DNA from: Thermoplasmatales archaeon
GTDB lineage: Archaea > Thermoplasmatota > E2 > DHVEG-1
Assembly: GCA_023128855.1 (NCBI GenBank)
Contig: JAGMDE010000007.1
Coordinates: 1 to 27,133, forward strand
Direction of reading: 5' to 3'
Length of the DNA: 27,133 bases
Under the pieces are notes generated by a model that made no database searches, was not told the DNA's origin, and saw only the letters and a list, made by a program, of their open reading frames with translations. A program made the position numbers and the translations under genes. This document shows positions 8,901 to 15,601 of the stretch, piece by piece (the stretch's first letter is position 1; every line of letters begins with the position of its first letter).

Positions 8901-9314
8901 CTTTCTTTATTATTTTTTATCCCAGACCTAGATTCAGAAATAGCTGGAGGTGGTGGCCCTGAAGTTTTACCGGATAATATAATCGCTCGATGGTTTATGA
9001 AAAATGATGCTGATACTAAAATAATATTTGAGGATGTTTATAGTGCTTTTTCGGGTGGAGGAATTGAAAATGAGAGATGGCATTTCACTCGAATAAATAT
9101 GCATTTTTGGTTACCAAAAAGTAAAATAACAGTAATGAATCGTGAAGATCTTGGTAGATTTATATTATCAAAAAACACAAGTGCAGATTATATTGTATCA
9201 ACGCACGATTTGACACAGTATTATCAATTAATAGAAGGTTTTTATTTAGATATCTGGGTTTGGCCAATAAAAAAACAACCATATGTTGACTGGCATATAT
9301 ATAAAATTCAATAA
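5901..9314 (+). CDS. Giant surface fusion: beta-propeller repeats + PKD domain + polytopic GT-C-like glycosyltransferase
   Basis: This 1137-aa protein is one uninterrupted frame. After a signal peptide (1-28), residues 33-392 hold seven units of about 52 residues with the pattern DGGF(I/L)..G.(S/T)NSF and DFW.VKTD..G..EW, consistent with a seven-bladed beta-propeller. A PKD domain follows at about 398-485 (signature YRWDFDGDG). A membrane helix at about 501-520 leads into a multi-span domain (about 545-1010). The motif YSDEIIYGVVANNLFHGN, with Asp575-Glu576, and VPVGYPCCLTPAY resemble the first extracytoplasmic loop of ArnT/PMT-type GT-C enzymes. The last 120 residues form a non-membrane domain. 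It lacks the WWDxG motif of AglB, so it is not the oligosaccharyltransferase. GGGGAG precedes the ATG. The expected reaction is transfer of a sugar from a polyprenyl-phosphate donor outside the membrane; donor and acceptor are unknown. Confidence 0.82.
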   Translation: MKKRYFIINGLILLLLLISQISAIAVADDDSISLIGEYGGSGTELAFQGLKTLDGGYVLVGTTDSYGNGGFDYWLVKTDKDGLAEWNKYYGGVGDDAASCVFQTSDNGFILAGYSNSFADKDFDFLLIKTNNTGEIEWSKNYGGIKEDRCRWLTHTVDGGYALAGYSNSFSNNGYDYLLIKTDEKGDIQWYKTYGNNNTEKANYLIQSDDGGFLIVGETNSFGAGNYDFWVVKTDRNGSMEWNRTFGGQIFDHAQAAVQSDDGGFLIVGETNSFGAGNYDFWVVKTDRNGSMEWNRTFGWKNSDHAQAVVQTDDGGFLISGYSEHLLTYDFQLFKIDKNGYLQLGKNYSWNTDIFANSIVQTYDNEYLLTGFILLEYPNMDFFMLKTNISDYNNTNLYPLADAGFDEFVEVNEKVFFNATGFDPDGEIIKYRWDFDGDGRFDWESNTSSQTTHYFSKGGCYKSYLEVTDNNNTKDIDMKIILVNSTADDKLSYDKEDSIWFYFLVLGVIIGILIILLFLLKPTRKKILNNSILKKIYNLQKNKGWYYYLFLTFFILLISKFIISLLFNKPYIYSDEIIYGVVANNLFHGNLMIFGDVPFSPTSVPVGYPCCLTPAYIFIDDMNIVYHVFLIINSILTSLVIFPVFFIMRKFVDEKKSFITSILVATLPIVLSVNFAILSENLFFLLFLISCFLIIQTFTYSKLDKWFLFLAILTGFSVGLLIMTRALGIAALGGLICVFLFKILKNRKLSNLKYSLVFLPFIPAIIIGYLIYSEKLLFIGYKGSVYIDSLGLIISSPLNILKFLRLIGNEINYFIIMSYVIFMAFTIFLIYHRKKIMKKKREKLSTFLIYSLCSIFFLIILTTIHIFTQENMVYSRYVSPGLPIIFMLGVIGLNRYMKMKNKNKYFQLSSIIVILSFIYVILFPYQIISEANNLDLVWIKYLKIITIFNINMLQIILVFILLLISFGSILIIHRWIKQKRLLIFERILKKTSIIFILTILLSLLFFIPDLDSEIAGGGGPEVLPDNIIARWFMKNDADTKIIFEDVYSAFSGGGIENERWHFTRINMHFWLPKSKITVMNREDLGRFILSKNTSADYIVSTHDLTQYYQLIEGFYLDIWVWPIKKQPYVDWHIYKIQ
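6519..6797 (+). repeat. Near-perfect tandem duplication inside the beta-propeller coding region
   Basis: The 123 nt at 6519-6641 recur without a single difference at 6675-6797, an offset of 156 nt, which is exactly 52 codons. The frame is kept and one whole propeller unit is duplicated. The remaining 33 nt of the period are similar but diverged from the following unit. Even wobble positions are identical, so the duplication or a conversion event is very recent compared with the other units. Confidence 0.95.
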
Positions 9315-9400
9315 AAATACGCCTGTAAAATAAAATTTAAAAAGATTTAATACTAAATTTTCCTTTCGTAATATAATTGGTGTAGGGGAAATATTTAAAA

Positions 9401-10354
9401 ATGTATAGGAAAAATAAAATTGCTGTTATTATTCCTGCTTATAATGAAGAGAAACTAATTTCAAAGACTATTACTACAATTCCAGATTTTGTTGATCAGA
9501 TAATTGTCGTCGATGATAATAGTAATGATAATACATTTAAATTAGTAAGATCTCTTCAGAAAAAATACTCTAAAAAAGTATTTTTAATAAAACATGATAA
9601 GAACCTTGGCGTTGGAGGTGCGATAAAAACCGGTTATAAAAAATCATTAGAGTTAAAAATGGACATCACTGTTGTAATGGCCGGTGATGCTCAAATGGAT
9701 CCAAATGAAGTAAATAAATTATTAGATCCAATAATTGAAAAAAAAGCTGATTATACTAAAGGAAATAGATTAACACATAAAGATAAAATGAAAATGCCGA
9801 AATCCAGAGCTTTTGGAAATGGTATGTTAACTTTTCTTACTAAAATTTCATCTGGTTATTGGAACATTATCGATCCTCAAAACGGCTATACTGCTATTTC
9901 AAAAAATGCATTAGAATCTATTGACATAGATGGGGTTTATTCTGGTTATGGCTATCCAAACGATTTACTAATTAAACTTAATTTAGCAAGATTAAAAGTC
10001 GCTGATGTTGAAATGCCACCTATTTATGGTACTGAAAAATCCGGTATAAAAGTTGGTAGATACTCTTTAAGATTAACTGGATTACTCATCAAAGGCTTTT
10101 TTAAAAGAATATGGAGAGAATATGGTGGTGTAAACTTTCATCCTTTGTTTCTGTTTTATCTTATAGGATTAATATTGTTCCCACTTGGTTTAATATTTGG
10201 GGTTTTTGTATTGTATTATAGAATAACAACTGGTGATTATTCTACAGGAACAGTAATTTTAACAGCTCTTTTCTTAATCATGGGGCTTCAATCTTTGATT
10301 TTTGCTATGTTATTTGATATGGAGTCTAATAAAAAATTATTTGGAGAAGACTGA
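9401..10354 (+). CDS. GT2 family glycosyltransferase, dolichyl-phosphate sugar synthase-like
   Basis: This 317-aa protein has a GT-A fold catalytic domain. AVIIPAYNEEKLI (8-20), VVDDNSNDNT (36-45) with the DD pair, NLGVGGAIKTGY (68-79) and the metal-binding region GDAQMDP (95-101) are all typical of DPM1/AglD-type enzymes. Two C-terminal membrane helices (about 247-273 and 281-305) place the active site on the cytoplasmic face. Such enzymes attach a sugar from a nucleotide donor to dolichyl phosphate, and the product is the donor used by GT-C enzymes such as the one encoded just upstream. An 86-nt gap with an AGGGG element precedes the ATG. The TGA overlaps the next gene's ATG by one base. 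Family assignment is firm; the sugar is unknown. Confidence 0.88.
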   Translation: MYRKNKIAVIIPAYNEEKLISKTITTIPDFVDQIIVVDDNSNDNTFKLVRSLQKKYSKKVFLIKHDKNLGVGGAIKTGYKKSLELKMDITVVMAGDAQMDPNEVNKLLDPIIEKKADYTKGNRLTHKDKMKMPKSRAFGNGMLTFLTKISSGYWNIIDPQNGYTAISKNALESIDIDGVYSGYGYPNDLLIKLNLARLKVADVEMPPIYGTEKSGIKVGRYSLRLTGLLIKGFFKRIWREYGGVNFHPLFLFYLIGLILFPLGLIFGVFVLYYRITTGDYSTGTVILTALFLIMGLQSLIFAMLFDMESNKKLFGED

Positions 10355-11565
10355 TGAAAGTTTGCATTTTAACAACCTCTTTTCCAAGATGGAACGAGGA
10401 TACAGCAGCACCTTTTGTTTATGATTTTGGAAAAAAATTAGTTGAAAATGGAATTGAAGTACAGGTTGTTGCACCACATGATACTGGATCATCTAAAAAT
10501 GAAATCATGGATGGGATGAACGTTAATAGATTCCAATATATGTGGCCAAAAAAGTTACAAAAACTTGCATATCATGGAGGCATACCTTATAATCTTCAGA
10601 ATAGCTTTTTTTCAAAAATTCTTATTCCATTTTTTATTTTCTTTTTTGTTATTAAAGGCCTTAAAATTTCAAAAAAATGTGATATTATTCATGCACAGTG
10701 GATGTTACCGGGTATTATTGGGTCCTTCATTAGTAAATTCTCAAATAAACCTGTAGTTTTAACTATTCTTGGGAGTGGTGCTGCATTAATTCAAAATAGT
10801 TCGCTTATCAAAAATCAACTATTGAGGAATCTATTAGATGAGATTGATTTGATCACCCTTGCATATGACTATGAGCGAGATATGCTAAAATTTGTTTTTG
10901 GTGATGAAAAAATGATAGTGATTCCGATAGGTGTCGATATAAATATTTTCAAACGAGAGGCGTTCTCTTCAGATTTGAAGAAGAAACTAAAAATCGAAGG
11001 GGATTTTATGGCAATAAATGCCTGCCGTCTTAGTAAGGATTATAATGTTGATGTATTCATTAAAGCAATACCGCATGTTATTAAAAAAATTGAAAATGTC
11101 AAGTTCATTCTTCTAGCTTCAGGTCCTCTCGAAGAGGAAATGAAAAATCTAGTAAAAAAATTAAATATTGATAATTTTGTAATTTTTATTGGAGGAATTC
11201 CACATGAAGATGTCCCTAATTTTTTAGCTACTTCTGATATTTTCGTTGAAACTTTTTATGAGCCCGGTTCAGATGTTAGATTAGGTATCGGTCAAGCAAC
11301 AAGAGAGGCGATGGCCTGTGAAGTACCACAATTATTACCTGATTGGATACCAAAAATTAAAGGCATCAGTGATCATGCAATTTTTTATAAAACAATGAAT
11401 CCTAAGGGTCTTTCAGAAGAAATTTTGAATTTATTAAAAAATGAAAAACTTAGATTAGAGTGTGGGGAAAAATCAAGACAGATTATAAAAAATACCTATG
11501 ATACCGATAAAATAATTAAAAAGTGGATTAAGATTTATCAAGATTTATTGGAAGAAAAAAAGTAA
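10354..11565 (+). CDS. GT4 family glycosyltransferase
   Basis: This 403-aa cytoplasmic or membrane-associated GT-B enzyme starts MKVCILTTSFPRW, has the N-domain motif DIIHAQWMLPG (110-120), and shows the C-domain donor-binding region FVETFYEPGS then ATREAMACEVP (315-325), with Glu318 in the usual E-x7-E-like position. INACRLSKDYNVD (221-233) is the domain-start motif. The usual Gly after AMAC is replaced by Glu (AMACEVP), a small departure from family consensus. It is translationally coupled to the GT2 gene through TGATG. Its stop codon lies 1 nt from the end of the convergent operon. Donor and acceptor cannot be read from the sequence. Confidence 0.88.
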   Translation: MKVCILTTSFPRWNEDTAAPFVYDFGKKLVENGIEVQVVAPHDTGSSKNEIMDGMNVNRFQYMWPKKLQKLAYHGGIPYNLQNSFFSKILIPFFIFFFVIKGLKISKKCDIIHAQWMLPGIIGSFISKFSNKPVVLTILGSGAALIQNSSLIKNQLLRNLLDEIDLITLAYDYERDMLKFVFGDEKMIVIPIGVDINIFKREAFSSDLKKKLKIEGDFMAINACRLSKDYNVDVFIKAIPHVIKKIENVKFILLASGPLEEEMKNLVKKLNIDNFVIFIGGIPHEDVPNFLATSDIFVETFYEPGSDVRLGIGQATREAMACEVPQLLPDWIPKIKGISDHAIFYKTMNPKGLSEEILNLLKNEKLRLECGEKSRQIIKNTYDTDKIIKKWIKIYQDLLEEKK

Positions 11566-11566
11566 T

Positions 11567-12136
11567 TTAGTGACTTTTTTTCCTTTTAAAGTTTAGTTGT
11601 ACCTTATTATTTTCTATTATAACCTCTCCAATATTCTTTGCTGATATTCCTGCGATAATTGAGTTATTTGGAAAACTTTCATTTACTAAACTATTGGCTG
11701 CTATTAAACAGTGGTCTCCGATTTTAACTCCTTTTAAAATTATTGCACCTGTTCCTATAAAACAACATTTTCCAATTGATACTGGGGCGTGTTCGACATT
11801 ACATTTACCTCCAGATAATGCACGTTTTACAGTATCGTGTGTAAATATTTTTACCCCTGCTGAAATGTCACAATAATCCCCAACTGATAATCCACCCGAT
11901 CCATCAATCATGCAAAATGGGCCAATCCAAACGTTATTTCCAATTTTTACATCTCCAATTATAGTGGCAGAGTCATAGATTGTAGTATTTTTACTACCAC
12001 AAAAATCGCCTTTTTCTTTCCAATCGAATAAATTTTCATTAAATGGATTTACACGATTATATTTTTCTTTTGTTTGTTCTCTCAATCTATAATGTAATTG
12101 TCTTAATTTATTCATTAATGCTAAATTATCATCCAT
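11567..12136 (-). CDS. Left-handed beta-helix (hexapeptide) acyltransferase, sugar O- or N-acetyltransferase-like
   Basis: This 189-aa protein has a helical N-terminal region (1-45) followed by hexapeptide repeats such as ATIIGDVKIGNNVWIGP and AIILKGVKIGDHCLIAANS. IFTHDTVKRA contains His100, in the position of the catalytic His of LbH acetyltransferases. It is the last gene of the seven-gene operon, 9 nt after the epimerase. In the WbpD-type pathway an LbH enzyme N-acetylates the amino group made by the aminotransferase, which fits the DegT gene two positions upstream. O-acetylation of a glycan, as in WcaF/NodL relatives, is the main alternative. The terminal KKKSH is encoded by the T-run of the opposite strand that could also terminate the convergent GT operon. 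Confidence 0.78.
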   Translation of the reverse strand: MDDNLALMNKLRQLHYRLREQTKEKYNRVNPFNENLFDWKEKGDFCGSKNTTIYDSATIIGDVKIGNNVWIGPFCMIDGSGGLSVGDYCDISAGVKIFTHDTVKRALSGGKCNVEHAPVSIGKCCFIGTGAIILKGVKIGDHCLIAANSLVNESFPNNSIIAGISAKNIGEVIIENNKVQLNFKRKKSH

Positions 12137-12145
12137 ATTTTACCA

Positions 12146-13099
12146 CTAATATCTCTCAGGGTGTTTCATTATGTCTTCTGCAACCTCTTTTAAACCTTTT
12201 TTTATATCAATTTCAGCTTTAAAACCAATTAATTCCTTTGCTTTTTTTATATCTGCTCGCCTCTCTGATACAAGCTCTATTCCTTTTTTATTAAATATTG
12301 GTTCTACTTTTTTATCTGCAAATTTAATTAACATATACGCAAGATCTTTGATAGACGTAGAAACTCCCGTTCCAACATTAAATATTACATTCTCAGTGCT
12401 ACTTTCCATACCCATTATATTTGCTCTTACCACATCCTTTACATTCACAAAATCCATAGATTGTTCACCAGTTCCAGAAATTATTGGCGGCTCATTATTA
12501 AGTAGTCTCTTTAAAAATAAAATAATCACAGAGGTATAATATGCATCTGTATGTTGGTGTAGTCCATAAACATTAAAGTATCTAAAAATGACATGTTTCA
12601 AACCAAATCGGGAATAAAATTTTAAAAGATATTCGCTCGCTAATTTTGAAACACAGTATGGCGTAATTGGATTTAATCCACCTTCCTCCGACATTGGTAA
12701 TACTTTTGGTTGACCATAAACAGATGCTGATGATGCAAACATTACTTTTTTCACTTTATGATCTAATGCACTTTTAAAAACAACATGTGCTCCTGTAAAA
12801 TTAACATCAAAAGATTCTTCTGGGTATGCCATACTTCTATTGATATTTGTTGCAGCTTCATGAAACACATAGTCAACACCCTTCATAGCCTTATCAATTG
12901 CATCTTTATATCTAATGTCACCATCAATGTATTCGACTTTACCTTTGTCTATCATTGGTTGAATGTAATCTAAAGTACCTCTACTTAAAATATCCAGAAC
13001 CCTAACTTGATATCCTTTCGAAACAAGTTTATTTACAAGATGTGAACCTATGAATCCTGCTCCTCCAGTTACAAGAACTAATTCATCTTTTGTTTTCAT
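12146..13099 (-). CDS. Extended SDR nucleotide-sugar epimerase/dehydratase (GalE/WbpP-like)
   Basis: This 317-aa NAD-dependent enzyme has a Rossmann motif TGGAGFIG (11-18), a catalytic Ser in FASSASVYGQ (121-130) and the YxxxK pair Tyr148/Lys152 in TPYCVSKLASEY. RYFNVYG (173-179) and DFVNVKDVV (216-224) are typical of the UDP-glucose/UDP-GlcNAc 4-epimerase branch. Its ATG overlaps the stop of the aminotransferase gene by 4 nt. In this operon it probably forms or converts the UDP-sugar used by the other enzymes. No signature separates 4-epimerase from 4,6-dehydratase or related activities, so the exact reaction is open. Confidence 0.85.
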   Translation of the reverse strand: MKTKDELVLVTGGAGFIGSHLVNKLVSKGYQVRVLDILSRGTLDYIQPMIDKGKVEYIDGDIRYKDAIDKAMKGVDYVFHEAATNINRSMAYPEESFDVNFTGAHVVFKSALDHKVKKVMFASSASVYGQPKVLPMSEEGGLNPITPYCVSKLASEYLLKFYSRFGLKHVIFRYFNVYGLHQHTDAYYTSVIILFLKRLLNNEPPIISGTGEQSMDFVNVKDVVRANIMGMESSTENVIFNVGTGVSTSIKDLAYMLIKFADKKVEPIFNKKGIELVSERRADIKKAKELIGFKAEIDIKKGLKEVAEDIMKHPERY

Positions 13100-14220
13100 T
13101 TAATTTTCTCCAATGATTTTTTTAACCAAGATGCTGCTAAATCTATATCTCCTTCCGTTAAATTATAATACAGGGGTAATGCCAAAGCTCTGTTGAATAT
13201 ATCTAATGAATTGGAACAATTATCTTGGGAATTGTACACGGGTTGTATATGAGATGCATAGGTTCCTATCTGAGTTTGAATTCCCCCTTTTCTCAATGTT
13301 TCAATTAGTTTATTTCTATTTATATTTTTATCTACAAGTGCTACATAACTCTGGAAAATATGTCTTGCATTTTTGTCAACATAAGGAGAGCTAATCGATT
13401 CTATATTCTTGAGTTTTTTATCCCAATACAAAGCGAGCTCTTGTTTCCTTTTAATTATTTTTTCAAGCCTCGGTAACTGCGCCACACCAATTGCAGCTGT
13501 TATATCACTCATCTTATAATTGTATCCTAATGTGTTAAATTCTGGAATGAAAAAGCCTTTCTGCTCTCGCTCCCATGTTGCCTGCATACCAAACACAGAT
13601 AATTTACGAATTTTTTCTGCTAGTTCTTTATTGTTGGTAACAACCATGCCTCCTTCTCCAGTGGTTATTCCCTTACGCGCGTGAAATGAAAAACAGCCAG
13701 TATCTCCAAAAATTCCAGCAAATTTATTATTAAATTTTGCACCAAGTGCGCATGCTGCATCTTCTATTACTTTCAAATCGTAGTCTTTTGCAATATCAAT
13801 AATTTTGCCCATATCTGCGGGTTGCCCAAATGTATGAACTGGTATGATTGCTTTTGTTTTTTTTGTAATTTTGTCGCAAATTAAATCTGGTTTAATATTG
13901 TAAGTTTCCAAATCAATATCTACAAAAACAGGTTTAGCTCCACAGTATACGACTGAATGACCTGTCGCTGGAAAGGTGTAATCGCTAACCAGAACTTCAT
14001 CACCTTTCTTTATTCCAATACTTAACAAAGACAGATGCAATGCAGCAGTACAATTTGTTACTGCAATTGCATATTTAACATTCAAATAATTTTTAATTTT
14101 ATTCTCTAACTCTTTCACCTTTGGTCCTTGAGCAACCCAACCAGAATCCAATACTTTTTTAACTTCCTCTAATTCTTCGGCATTAAAATAAGGCCTCAAT
14201 AACGGAATTTTTATATCCAT
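13096..14220 (-). CDS. DegT/DnrJ/EryC1/StrS-family PLP sugar aminotransferase (WbpE/PseC type)
   Basis: This 374-aa protein has IPLLRPYFNAEELEEV at the N terminus, the AVTNCTAALHLSL cofactor-binding segment (53-65), VIEDAACALGA (151-161) with Asp154 for the pyridine nitrogen, and SFHARKGITTGEGG (178-191). Lys183 there is the predicted PLP Schiff-base residue. The family transfers an amino group from Glu or Gln to a keto group of a nucleotide sugar. Its length is normal. The gene starts 10 nt inside the end of the HisF-like gene and overlaps the SDR gene by 4 nt, so expression is coupled. It would provide the amino group that is later acetylated and converted to an acetamidino group. Which carbon is aminated cannot be read here. 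Confidence 0.9.
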   Translation of the reverse strand: MDIKIPLLRPYFNAEELEEVKKVLDSGWVAQGPKVKELENKIKNYLNVKYAIAVTNCTAALHLSLLSIGIKKGDEVLVSDYTFPATGHSVVYCGAKPVFVDIDLETYNIKPDLICDKITKKTKAIIPVHTFGQPADMGKIIDIAKDYDLKVIEDAACALGAKFNNKFAGIFGDTGCFSFHARKGITTGEGGMVVTNNKELAEKIRKLSVFGMQATWEREQKGFFIPEFNTLGYNYKMSDITAAIGVAQLPRLEKIIKRKQELALYWDKKLKNIESISSPYVDKNARHIFQSYVALVDKNINRNKLIETLRKGGIQTQIGTYASHIQPVYNSQDNCSNSLDIFNRALALPLYYNLTEGDIDLAASWLKKSLEKIK

Positions 14221-14981
14221 ATATCAACACCATATTCCTTTAGTTCCTCTCTTGTTGGAAAATTTATTAATACAGATCGGTTTTGTCCTTGATAAATAAA
14301 AATACTTCCTGCAGCAACCGCAGATGCTCCTGCTTTAACAGCTTTTCCAATATCTTCTGTACTACCAGCACCACCACAAGCTATTAAGGGAACATTTACT
14401 GATTTAGACATAAAATTGATTAATTCAAGATCGTAGCCTTCCATAGTTCCATCTTTATCTATAGAGTTTAAGAAAATTTCACCTGCTCCCAACTTTTCCA
14501 TATTTGTTGCAAAGGTAATTGGGTCCAAATTAGAGGCTTTAGTTCCAGAATGGGTGTAAACCTCATATTTTCCAAAAGAATTTTTTTTAACATCAACTGA
14601 AACCAGGATACTTTGGCTACCAAATTGATCTGATGCTTTTTTAATAAATGTCGGATTCTCTATTGCATAAGTGTTAATTATAACCTTTTCAGCTCCTAAT
14701 TTAAAAATTTTTTTTATATCTCCCAAATCTCTAATCCCACCACCATATACAAATGGCATGAAACATTCAGTAGCAATTTGATTAACTATTTCGAAAGAGG
14801 GTTTTTTGTTTTCAACTGTTGTAGTTATATCTAAAAAAACTAATTCATCAACTTCTTTACTGTTATAGATTTTTACTGTATTAATGGGATCTCCTATATA
14901 AATTGGATTATCAAATTTTATTGTCTTAACCAAAGCACCGTTTTTTAACAATAAGCATGGAAATACCCTTGTTTCTAGCAT
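14211..14981 (-). CDS. HisF-like TIM-barrel subunit of sugar amidotransferase (WbuZ/HisF2 type)
   Basis: This 256-aa (beta/alpha)8 barrel is clearly related to imidazole-glycerol-phosphate synthase subunit HisF, with phosphate-site motifs PFVYGGGIRDL (76-86) and IACGGAGSTEDI (200-211). In HisF proper the first catalytic Asp lies in PCLDVKDG; here the segment is PCLLLKNG, so Asp11 is Leu. The second Asp (Asp130 in LVSVDVKK) remains. Loss of Asp11 and the surrounding sugar genes argue against histidine synthesis and for the HisF2/WbuZ branch, which receives ammonia from the HisH-like partner and works with a WbpG/PseA-type ligase. It follows the HisH-like gene with no gap and overlaps the aminotransferase gene by 10 nt. 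Confidence 0.88.
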   Translation of the reverse strand: MLETRVFPCLLLKNGALVKTIKFDNPIYIGDPINTVKIYNSKEVDELVFLDITTTVENKKPSFEIVNQIATECFMPFVYGGGIRDLGDIKKIFKLGAEKVIINTYAIENPTFIKKASDQFGSQSILVSVDVKKNSFGKYEVYTHSGTKASNLDPITFATNMEKLGAGEIFLNSIDKDGTMEGYDLELINFMSKSVNVPLIACGGAGSTEDIGKAVKAGASAVAAGSIFIYQGQNRSVLINFPTREELKEYGVDIWI

Positions 14982-15599
14982 TTAACAAATCTCCGTAAAA
15001 TTTTTCAGTAATTGCATTCCAAATTTGTGACTTTTTTCTGGATGAAATTGGACACCAATAATGTTATCTCTTTTTATCATAGATGCAAAATCATATCCAT
15101 AATGAGTTTTTGCTAAAATATCTTCTTTGTTATTACAAACAACATGATACGAATGAACAAAATAATATCTGTTTTTTTCCTGAAAATTATTAAAAATCGG
15201 ATCTTCTTTGGTTTCTTTGATAGTATTCCAACCCATATGAGGTATTCTTAGGTCGATTTTACTATTATCAAATTTAAACTTGATAGTCTCAGCATTAATC
15301 CATCCTAATCCCTTAACATCTCCTTCCTCACTTTTATTACTAAATAATTGCATACCAAGACAAATGCCCAAAATAGGTGTCTCATTTTTAATAACTATAT
15401 TATTAAGAATTGGTATTAATTTCATCTTGGAAATGTTTTTCATTCCATTTCCAAAAGCTCCAACTCCTGGAAAAATCAAACTATCTGCTTTTTCAATTTC
15501 AGAAATTTCAGATGTAATAACTGATTTTACTCCTACCTTTTTCAACATATTTTGTATCGATCCAAGATTTCCCATGCCATAATCGATTATAACTATCAT
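14982..15599 (-). CDS. HisH-like class I glutamine amidotransferase (WbuY/HisH2 type)
   Basis: This 205-aa glutaminase starts MIVIIDYGMGNLGSI and has the nucleophile Cys80 in PILGICLGMQLF. His186 and Glu188 in GVQFHPEKS complete the triad. All active-site residues are intact, so it should release ammonia from glutamine and pass it through the barrel of the HisF-like partner encoded immediately after it. By sequence alone it could be a histidine-pathway HisH. Its place between the PP-loop ligase gene (2 nt gap) and a HisF paralogue without Asp11 makes the sugar amidotransferase role much more likely. Confidence 0.88.
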   Translation of the reverse strand: MIVIIDYGMGNLGSIQNMLKKVGVKSVITSEISEIEKADSLIFPGVGAFGNGMKNISKMKLIPILNNIVIKNETPILGICLGMQLFSNKSEEGDVKGLGWINAETIKFKFDNSKIDLRIPHMGWNTIKETKEDPIFNNFQEKNRYYFVHSYHVVCNNKEDILAKTHYGYDFASMIKRDNIIGVQFHPEKSHKFGMQLLKNFTEIC

Positions 15600-15601
15600 T
15601 T

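Noticed and set aside
5901..9314. Oligosaccharyltransferase AglB
   Set aside because: The membrane domain is GT-C-like, but no WWDxG motif is present and the first-loop motif SDEIIYG fits ArnT/PMT-type enzymes better.
12171..12539. Plus-strand 122-codon open frame opposite the epimerase gene
   Set aside because: It is a shadow of the SDR coding sequence, with no ribosome site and no family resemblance.
14211..15599. Histidine biosynthesis genes hisF and hisH
   Set aside because: No other his genes are present, the HisF-like protein lacks Asp11, and the pair sits between a WbpG-like ligase gene and a sugar aminotransferase gene.
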